NCBI GenBank assembly: GCA_044866695.1
Contig: JBIOUF010000204.1
Coordinates: 1-29,351, forward strand
Direction of reading: 5' to 3'
Length of the DNA stretch: 29,351 nucleotides
DNA from: JBIOUF01 sp044866695
GTDB lineage: Bacteria; Actinomycetota; Actinomycetes; Propionibacteriales; Nocardioidaceae
In this document: piece by piece, positions 23,959 to 29,351 of the stretch
Position numbering within the stretch: the first letter of the stretch is position 1
Layout of the letters: the number at the start of each line of letters is the position of its first letter
Notes under the pieces: generated by a model
What the model was told of the DNA's origin: nothing
Databases searched by the model: none
What the model saw: the letters and a program-made list of their open reading frames with translations, nothing else
Translations under genes and position numbers: made by a program

Positions 23959-24972
23959 TCAGGAGTCCGACGAGGTCGAGAACGCGGCGTCGAACGCCGC
24001 CACCGGCGCGTCGAACGCCAGGCTGCGGACGAAGGACAGCGCCTCAGGAGCGCCCACCAGCCGGTCCATGCCGGCGTCCTCCCACTCGATGGAGACCGGG
24101 CCGTCGTACCCGATGGTGTTGAGCATCCGGAAGCACTGCTCCCAGGGGACGTCCCCGTGCCCGGTGGAGACGAAGTCCCACCCGCGCCGGGGGTCGGCCC
24201 ACGGGAGGTGGGACCCGAGCCGGCCATTGCGGCCGTTGCCGACCTGGCGCTTCGCGTCCTTGCAGTCGACGTGGTAGATCCGGTCCTTGAAGTCCCAGAG
24301 AAAGCCGACCGGGTCCAGGTCCTGCCAGACGAAGTGGCTCGGGTCCCAGTTCAGGCCGAAGGCCTCGCGGTGGCCGATGGCCTCCATCGTGCGTACCGTC
24401 GTCCAGTAGTCGTAGGCGATCTCGGACGGGTGCACCTCGTGCGCGAATCGCACGCCGCACTCGTCGAAGACGTCGAGGATGGGGTTCCAGCGGTCGGCGA
24501 AGTCCTGGTAGCCGGCCGCGACCATGTCGTCGGAGACCGGCGGGAACATCGCCACGTACTTCCAGATCGCCGATCCGGTGAAGCCGACCACCGTCGACAC
24601 CCCCAGCCGCTGGGCGGCGCGCGCGGTCAGCTTCATCTCCTCGGCGGCGCGCTGACGGACGCCCTCAGGGTCGCCGTCGCCCCACACGCGGGCGGAGAGG
24701 ATGGCCTCGTGCCGAGCGTCGATGGGGTCGTCGCAGACCGCCTGACCCTTGAGGTGGTTGGAGATCGCGAAGACCTCGAGCCCGTACCGGTCGAGGAGGT
24801 CCAGCCTCTCCTGCACGTAGCCGTCGTCCTCGGCCGCGCGCCAGGGGTCGAGGTGGTCGCCCCAGCAGGCGATCTCCAGCCCGTCGTACCCCCACTCCGA
24901 GGCGAGCCGGGCCACCTCCTCGAACGGCAGGTCCGCCCACTGGCCGGTGAACAGCGTGATCGGTCGGGACAT
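23959..24972 (-). CDS. sugar isomerase/epimerase-like TIM barrel protein
   Basis: A 337-residue xylose-isomerase-like TIM barrel (AP endonuclease family 2 fold), of the kind that accompanies Gfo/Idh/MocA dehydrogenases in sugar operons. It begins ITLFTGQWADLPFEEVARLA and has GYDGLEIACWGDHLDPWRA. Probable metal ligands lie in HEVHPSEIAYDYW (Glu), LNWDPSHFVW (Asp), IYHVDCKDAKR (His) and VSIEWEDAGMDR (Glu). The start is ATG 24972, two bases after the stop of the upstream oxidoreductase, with AAGGGG as ribosome site. It could isomerise, epimerise or dehydrate a keto-sugar intermediate; relatives include keto-sugar epimerases and inosose dehydratases. The exact reaction is not readable. Confidence 0.87.
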   Translation of the reverse strand: MSRPITLFTGQWADLPFEEVARLASEWGYDGLEIACWGDHLDPWRAAEDDGYVQERLDLLDRYGLEVFAISNHLKGQAVCDDPIDARHEAILSARVWGDGDPEGVRQRAAEEMKLTARAAQRLGVSTVVGFTGSAIWKYVAMFPPVSDDMVAAGYQDFADRWNPILDVFDECGVRFAHEVHPSEIAYDYWTTVRTMEAIGHREAFGLNWDPSHFVWQDLDPVGFLWDFKDRIYHVDCKDAKRQVGNGRNGRLGSHLPWADPRRGWDFVSTGHGDVPWEQCFRMLNTIGYDGPVSIEWEDAGMDRLVGAPEALSFVRSLAFDAPVAAFDAAFSTSSDS

Positions 24973-24974
24973 CG

Positions 24975-26168
24975 TCACCCCTTCGTGGACTCGGTTGGGA
25001 CGCTCCGCCACTCGTGGGCGGACGCACTGTCTTCGACGGTCTCCAGCACGTGCTGCACGTAGAGGCCGTCCTCGAAGGAGGGGCTCGGGTCGGTGCCCTC
25101 GCCGATCCCGGAGACGAGGTCCACGACCTCGTGCGTGAACGTGTGCTCGTAGCCAAGCCAGTGACCCGGCGGCCACCATGCGGCGACGTAGGGGTGGTCG
25201 GGCTCGGATGCGGGGATCCGATGGAAGCCGGCCGTATCAGAACCCTCGGTCGCGTCGTAGTAGGTCAGGTAGTTGAGGTCGGCGAAGTCGAAGATCAAGC
25301 TGCCCTTCGAGCCGTTGAGCTCGATCCGCAGGCCGTTCTTGTGTCCGCTGGCGAAGCGGGTCGCCTCGAACACGCCCACCGCTCCCCCGCTCAGCCGGGC
25401 CAGGAACGCGGCCGCGTCGTCGACGGTCACGGGGCCCCGCTCGCTGCTCGTCGCCGTGCCGGACAGGCCCAGGTGGTCGGAGGCCAAAGGACGCTCGGCG
25501 ACGAAGGTGGTCAGCGCCCCTCCGAGCTCCTCGATGCGCTCACCGGTGAGGTAGTGGGCGAGGTCGATCGCGTGCGCGCCGATGTCCCCGAGCGCGCCGG
25601 AGCCGGCCTTGTCCTTCTGCAGCCGCCAGGAGAGCGGCGCCTCGGGGTCGGCGATCCAGTCCTGGAGGTAGTGCGCTCGGACGTGCCTGAGCTCCCCGAT
25701 CCGCCCTCGCTCGACGAGCCAGCGCGCCAGGCCGACGGCCGGGACGCGGCGATAGCTGAACCCGACCATCGACCGGACGCCCTCGGCCCTCGCCTTGACG
25801 GCCGCCTCTGTCATCGCCCTTGCGTCGGGTACCGAGTTGGCGAGCGGCTTCTCGCAGAGCACGTGCTTGCCGGCTTCGAGTGCGGCAATGGCGATCTCGG
25901 CGTGCGTGTTGCCGGGAGAGCAGATGTCGATCAGGTCGATGTCGTCGCGGTCCACGACGCGCCGCCAGTCCGTCTCGACCGAGGCCCACCCGAGCCGGTG
26001 TGCCGCGGCCTCCGTCCGTTCCCGGTTCCGTCCGACGATCGCCGCCATCTCTGGTTCCAGCGGCAGGTCGAAGAACCGGGCGGCGGAGCCCCAGGCGTGC
26101 GAGTGGGCGGCGCCCATGAACCCGTAGCCCACCATGGCCACCCGAAGCGGCTTCTTCCTCTTGGTCAT
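24975..26168 (-). CDS. Gfo/Idh/MocA-family NAD(P)-dependent oxidoreductase
   Basis: A 397-residue dehydrogenase with an N-terminal Rossmann fold (VAMVGYGFMGAAHSHAWGSA), the conserved EKPLANSVPDARAM motif, and the C-terminal alpha/beta domain with GALGDIGAHAIDLAHYLTGE, whose Asp and His are typical catalytic residues. The start is placed at ATG 26168 after GAGGAG (11 bases); GTG 26180 is an alternative but touches that site. DgpA, the enzyme that oxidises the sugar of puerarin at C3 before C-C cleavage, belongs to this family. So this protein could do the oxidation, or reduce a released 3-keto sugar. It is the fourth gene of the minus-strand operon and nearly abuts the next TIM barrel gene. 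Confidence 0.92.
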   Translation of the reverse strand: MTKRKKPLRVAMVGYGFMGAAHSHAWGSAARFFDLPLEPEMAAIVGRNRERTEAAAHRLGWASVETDWRRVVDRDDIDLIDICSPGNTHAEIAIAALEAGKHVLCEKPLANSVPDARAMTEAAVKARAEGVRSMVGFSYRRVPAVGLARWLVERGRIGELRHVRAHYLQDWIADPEAPLSWRLQKDKAGSGALGDIGAHAIDLAHYLTGERIEELGGALTTFVAERPLASDHLGLSGTATSSERGPVTVDDAAAFLARLSGGAVGVFEATRFASGHKNGLRIELNGSKGSLIFDFADLNYLTYYDATEGSDTAGFHRIPASEPDHPYVAAWWPPGHWLGYEHTFTHEVVDLVSGIGEGTDPSPSFEDGLYVQHVLETVEDSASAHEWRSVPTESTKG

Positions 26169-26229
26169 CGCTCGCACCACTCCTCACCTCTGCGCCCGGG
26201 GAGGACGCCTCGCGGGTCGTTGATGGCTG

Positions 26230-27201
26230 TCACGTCCGAGGGACGGACAGCCTGCGCTGCAGGTACCAGCTGTTGAGCATCGCCAGCTCCGCCGGGTTGC
26301 CCCCGTGGTCGCTCTCGACGACCACCCAGCCGGCGTAGCCGTGCCGGCGGAGAGCGGCGACGAAGGAGTCGACGTCGGCCAGGCCGCCCTCGGTGCCGAG
26401 CTCGTAGAACCACCGCTCGAGGCGCCGCCCGGCTCCGCCGCGGAGCATGGTGGTCTCGGCGCCCGGCATGAGGTACTCCTCGCCGGAGTCGGCGTACCTG
26501 GTCTGCTTGAGCTGGACGTGCGTCACCCGCTCGGTCCACTCGTCGAGGACCGCGACCGGGTCGAGTCCGGCGATCGTCATCTCGGCGGTGTCCACGGCCA
26601 GGCCCACATACCGAGGGTCGGTCGCCTCCAGCAACGCCCGGAGCTGGTCGGCGGAGTGCACGGCTCCCAGGCAGTCGTAGTGCAGCGACACGCCGACGCC
26701 GACCCGAGCGGCGCGTTCACCCACGCGGTTCCAGACGTCGCCGATGACCGCCGGCTCGTCCACGGCCAAGGGCGGCGAGTGCCACGCCGACCCGGTGGGC
26801 CGCACGACGAGCTGGTCGGCACCGATGGCGGCGAGGAACTCCACGAACCGCTCGGCCGAAGCGACGATGGCGTCGTGGTCGGCCGGGTTGCGGGTCGAGC
26901 GGAAGGCCCAGCCCTCCTCCTCGACGGGCTGGCCGGGATCCCAGAACATGCTGCTGACGCCGTGGATCGACGCCGACTGCAGGAAGGCCCGGAACCCTTC
27001 GGGGCTGCCGTGGTTGAGGAGGATCGTCTCGGGCCGGCCCAGGTTGTCCCAGCGGCCGGTCCCGGCCGCGAGCTCGACGTGGTCGAAGCCCAGGGCCGCG
27101 AGCGTCTTGAGCGCGCGAAGCTGGTCCTCGTGGCGGACGAAGACGTCCAAGCGGAGGTTCCACTGGTTCAGCGCGTAGGCCCAGCGCAGCGTGTCCCTCA
27201 T
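26230..27201 (-). CDS. xylose-isomerase-like TIM barrel protein, paralog B
   Basis: A 323-residue TIM barrel, clearly paralogous to the gene just upstream: VDTAEMTIAGLDPVAVLDEW and ERWFYELGTEGGLADVDSF correspond to CDTAQHTIAGVDPVRLFLDF and TRWFYEMGTDGGLVDFPSL. Metal-site positions differ between the two: this one has VSLHYDCLGAVHS and THVQLKQTR, where the other has CHFEFWGAIRT and FHFKDTHT. It could be a catalytically altered partner or have another substrate. ATG 27201 overlaps the upstream stop by four bases (ATGA), so the two are translated together and may form a heteromer. Sixty-one bases separate it from the oxidoreductase gene. Function unassigned beyond sugar isomerase or epimerase-like. 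Confidence 0.82.
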   Translation of the reverse strand: MRDTLRWAYALNQWNLRLDVFVRHEDQLRALKTLAALGFDHVELAAGTGRWDNLGRPETILLNHGSPEGFRAFLQSASIHGVSSMFWDPGQPVEEEGWAFRSTRNPADHDAIVASAERFVEFLAAIGADQLVVRPTGSAWHSPPLAVDEPAVIGDVWNRVGERAARVGVGVSLHYDCLGAVHSADQLRALLEATDPRYVGLAVDTAEMTIAGLDPVAVLDEWTERVTHVQLKQTRYADSGEEYLMPGAETTMLRGGAGRRLERWFYELGTEGGLADVDSFVAALRRHGYAGWVVVESDHGGNPAELAMLNSWYLQRRLSVPRT

Positions 27202-28154
27202 CGCGCACCCGTCTCACCTGCGGCAACGGTGGCTAGGACGTGGTCGATGTACCACTTGGCCACGCACGTCGCCTCGGCGTAGCTGCCGCCGCCGAGCTCC
27301 GCCTTGTCGTGCTCGACGGTCAGCCACCCGTCGTACCCGGACTGGACGATCTCCCGCATGAGGCTCGGGAAGTCGACCAGACCCCCGTCGGTGCCCATCT
27401 CGTAGAACCACCGCGTCACCCCGGGGGCCATGAGCTCCGGGTCGGGGGGCGTCCGGTACGCCTCATCGGTGTCGACGGTGTGGGTGTCCTTGAAGTGGAA
27501 GCCCGTGCAGCGGTCCTTGAAGTCGAGGAAGAGCCGCACCGGGTCGACGCCGGCGATCGTGTGCTGGGCGGTGTCGCAGAAGAAGTAGACGTAGGCCGGG
27601 TCGGTGTAGTCGAAGAAGAGCTCCAGCTGCTCGCGAGTGCGGATCGCTCCCCAGAACTCGAAGTGGCAGGTCGTTCTGAGCCCCTGCTCCAGGGTCAGCC
27701 GGCCGACACGGTTCCACAGGTCGGCCATGATCTTGATCTTCTCGGCGGTCACCGGCTCGACCTGGAAGTGCGTCGTCGTCGGCATCACGATGAAGTTCTC
27801 GACGGACAGCCCCTCGACCGCGCGGAGCGTCGCGAGGCAGTCCTCGACGATCCTGTCGTGCGTCTGGGGCACGTGCGGCGCGGTGTACGGCGTCGCATAG
27901 GGGTACGCCGAGAAGATCCCGGTGATCTTCTCGAAGCCGTTGTCCTGCAGGAAGTGCTCGAACGCCGGGACCGAGCCGTACATCGCCTTCAACATGGGGA
28001 GGTAGAAGAAGAAGGTGTCGAATCCGGTGAAGCCGAGCGCGGACAGCTGCTTGACGTAGCGGTCCATGTAGGAGCGGTTGAACGACGGTGGCTGCGGCCC
28101 TTGCGGTGTCTCGGTCACCCAGTGGTCCATGTAGGACCACTTCGTCCAGGTCAT
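27198..28154 (-). CDS. xylose-isomerase-like TIM barrel protein, paralog A
   Basis: A 318-residue TIM barrel of the AP-endonuclease-2/xylose-isomerase fold. Landmarks are FTGFDTFFFYLPMLKAMYGS, CHFEFWGAIRTREQLELFFD, YFFCDTAQHTIAGVDPVRLF, GFHFKDTHTVDTDEAY and GWLTVEHDKAELGG, which supply plausible His, Asp and Glu metal ligands. The start ATG 28154 has AGAGAGG eight bases upstream. It follows the hydroxypyruvate isomerase-like gene after 27 bases and overlaps its paralog by four. A role in converting the sugar fragment released after C-glycoside cleavage is likely from context, but no specific reaction can be assigned from the sequence. Confidence 0.85.
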   Translation of the reverse strand: MTWTKWSYMDHWVTETPQGPQPPSFNRSYMDRYVKQLSALGFTGFDTFFFYLPMLKAMYGSVPAFEHFLQDNGFEKITGIFSAYPYATPYTAPHVPQTHDRIVEDCLATLRAVEGLSVENFIVMPTTTHFQVEPVTAEKIKIMADLWNRVGRLTLEQGLRTTCHFEFWGAIRTREQLELFFDYTDPAYVYFFCDTAQHTIAGVDPVRLFLDFKDRCTGFHFKDTHTVDTDEAYRTPPDPELMAPGVTRWFYEMGTDGGLVDFPSLMREIVQSGYDGWLTVEHDKAELGGGSYAEATCVAKWYIDHVLATVAAGETGAR

Positions 28155-28181
28155 GGCAGAACCTCTCTTGGAACGGCTCGG

Positions 28182-28964
28182 TCAGGCGTTCGCCGCGACG
28201 CGCTGGATGGTGGCGACCGCTTCGACGGTGCCGGTGGTGGGAAAGAACTCGAGCCCGATCGGGCCGGCGTACCCGGCGGAGCGCAGGAGAGAAAGCGAGG
28301 CGTCCCAGTCGATGCCTCCGCTGCCGGGCTCCCCGCGGCCGGGGACGTCGGCGATCTGCACGTAGTCGATGACGTCGGCCGCCGACGCGAGCACTGCTGA
28401 CGGGTCCTCACCCTCGGTGACCGAGTGGTAGAGGTCGTACAGCACGCGAAGGCCAGGCGACCCGACGTCTCGCACGACCTGCACCGCGTCCGCCGTGCGG
28501 TCCAGCAGGGCCCCGGGGTGGTCGACGCGGGTGTTCACCGGCTCGAGCACGAGTGTCACACCGGACCCGGCTGCGCGCTCCACCGCCTGAGCGAACACGT
28601 CGACCAAGCAGTCCAGGTTCGCCGCCCGCTTCGCGCCGGGAAACCCGATGCCCGAGCCGAGGACCAGCCGAGGGGACCCCAGGGCTGCCGCGTTCTCGAG
28701 CCCGCGCTCGAGGCCGTCGAAGAACGGCCCGAGGTCGGTCCCGGGAAGCGTGAAGTTGGTCCGCGGCTCGGCGAGGACGGCCGTCACCGCTACCCCGGTG
28801 CTGTCGAGGACGCCTGCGAGGGCGCTGATGTCCTTGTCCAGGGTGGTCCACATCTCGATCGCGTCGAAGCCGGCGGCGGCCGCCGCGCGGACCCGCTGAG
28901 TGTAGTCCGGGCCGGCCTCGACGAAGAGCAGCTCGATGTTGGGCGACAGCTGGTAGCCGGCCAT
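28182..28964 (-). CDS. hydroxypyruvate isomerase-like TIM barrel protein
   Basis: A 260-residue TIM barrel matching the hydroxypyruvate isomerase (Hyi) and 2-oxo-tetronate isomerase family. Landmarks are PNIELLFVEAGPDYTQRVRA, LVLEPVNTRVDHPGALLDRT, LRVLYDLYHSVTEGEDP, YVQIADVPGRGEPGSGGIDW and GPIGLEFFPTTGT, with metal-binding Glu, Asp, Gln/His and Glu in the usual places. The start is ATG 28964 with a near-perfect ribosome site (AAGGAGG, six bases). An upstream in-frame start (28982) has none. It is the first gene of the six-gene operon. Hyi proteins interconvert small hydroxy-keto and aldehyde acids; here it may act on a short sugar fragment. Family likely, substrate open. Confidence 0.88.
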   Translation of the reverse strand: MAGYQLSPNIELLFVEAGPDYTQRVRAAAAAGFDAIEMWTTLDKDISALAGVLDSTGVAVTAVLAEPRTNFTLPGTDLGPFFDGLERGLENAAALGSPRLVLGSGIGFPGAKRAANLDCLVDVFAQAVERAAGSGVTLVLEPVNTRVDHPGALLDRTADAVQVVRDVGSPGLRVLYDLYHSVTEGEDPSAVLASAADVIDYVQIADVPGRGEPGSGGIDWDASLSLLRSAGYAGPIGLEFFPTTGTVEAVATIQRVAANA

Positions 28965-29147
28965 GCGCAGCCTCCTTCTCACGCCCGCGGGGAGCGCCTC
29001 ACTGGTCAGGTTCCGCTAGCGACCCTACCCCACTTTCGAGTGGATAGACATATCTTCCATTGATGGTCGTCAGAAGTGGTGGTGATTCTCTCGCAGTGGG
29101 GCTGTGGGCGGACTAGGTGGTGTTGGCGTGGGCGCGCGTCGCCGAGC
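28965..29147 (-). promoter_or_regulatory. promoter region of the minus-strand operon
   Basis: This 183-base gap separates the xylulokinase end from the first operon gene. On the minus strand it carries CTGACGAC, one base, ATCAATGGAAGATA (29073 down to 29051), which matches the element before the ROK gene at 20916-20941. Next, 29030-29043 reads CCACT-TTCG-AGTGG, a perfect five-pair stem with a four-base loop. TATGTC or GATATG could serve as -10. The rest, 29074-29147, shows nothing recognisable. Confidence 0.5.
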
Positions 29148-29351
29148 TCAGGTTCGGTCGGCGGTGAGGTGGCTGACTTCGGCGTACCGGTCCCGCACGT
29201 GCGGCGTCGGCTCGGCGTGGTAGCCCTTCGTCTCGGTGCTCTCCCACGGCGGCGGATGCTCCGCGCCGGACAGCACCCAGGCGGCCTGCCGGGCGGCGCC
29301 GTCGGCGACGTACTCACCGGGCGGCGGGACCAGCACCGGGACGCCAAGGAC
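29148..29351 (-). CDS. xylB: xylulokinase-like FGGY kinase, 3' end only
   Basis: The last 67 codons of a FGGY carbohydrate kinase run off the right edge. The stop is at 29148-29150. The visible C-terminus reads VLGVPVLVPPPGEYVADGAA, then RQAAWVLSGAEHPPPW, then a variable tail ending HVRDRYAEVSHLT. The VLGVPV....EYVA.GAARQAAW pattern is characteristic of xylulose kinases, which phosphorylate D-xylulose. It lies on the same strand as the six-gene operon, separated from it by 183 bases with a probable promoter. Its nearness to a GH43 xylosidase-type gene fits pentose use in this region. Confidence 0.8.
   Translation of the reverse strand, partial: VLGVPVLVPPPGEYVADGAARQAAWVLSGAEHPPPWESTETKGYHAEPTPHVRDRYAEVSHLTADRT

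Noticed and set aside
1..29351. Search for CRISPR arrays, tRNA or rRNA genes, transposases, integrases and attachment sites
   Set aside because: None seen on either strand; decayed genes are present, but no insertion sequence ends or target duplications were recognised around them.

Overview
The window is very GC-rich, with dense short-gap operons, GTG and TTG starts, a CUT1 sugar transporter without its own ATPase, a ROK repressor and xylose-isomerase-like TIM barrels. This suggests a soil actinobacterium, possibly near Nocardioides/Propionibacteriales; that is inference from style and protein families only. No rRNA, tRNA, CRISPR array, transposase or phage gene was seen.

Layout. Bases 1-247 (-) hold the 5' end of a MalT-like LuxR regulator. 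Bases 248-770 hold a dead 3' remnant of pobA. From 771 to 18565 a long plus-strand block encodes a LysR regulator, a GH106-like alpha-L-rhamnosidase, a SnoaL-like protein, a lipoprotein sugar-binding protein with two permeases, a fused C-deglycosidase, a two-domain thioredoxin-like protein, a separate C-deglycosidase alpha and beta pair, an alpha/beta hydrolase, a GH43 enzyme, a second fused C-deglycosidase and a GH3 beta-glycosidase. Bases 18566-19255 are a graveyard: a nucleoside hydrolase stub and a deleted GH35-like gene. An MFS exporter (-) follows, preceded by a 29-codon remnant of an oxidoreductase. A ROK regulator (+) converges on a six-gene minus-strand operon (22220-28964): hydroxypyruvate isomerase-like protein, two paralogous TIM barrels, Gfo/Idh/MocA oxidoreductase, another TIM barrel, and a GMC flavoprotein oxidase. 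The right edge carries the 3' end of a xylulokinase gene.

How it fits together (inference from known families). C-glycosides of plant phenolics are broken in characterised bacteria by oxidation of the sugar at C3 (GMC flavo-oxidase such as CarA, or Gfo/Idh/MocA enzyme such as DgpA), followed by C-C cleavage by a two-subunit C-deglycosidase: a metal-dependent TIM-barrel alpha subunit and a small beta-sandwich beta subunit (DgpBC, CarBC, DfgAB). Both oxidation routes and the cleavage enzyme are present here. Decorating sugars would be trimmed by the GH106-, GH43- and GH3-type enzymes, possible ester groups by the alpha/beta hydrolase, and the released keto-sugar handled by the other TIM barrels.

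The most notable point is that the locus has three C-deglycosidase units. Two are single polypeptides with the beta domain fused in front of the alpha barrel; one is the usual separate pair. The ROK promoter and the promoter of the minus-strand operon share a distinctive AT-rich element, suggesting common control.
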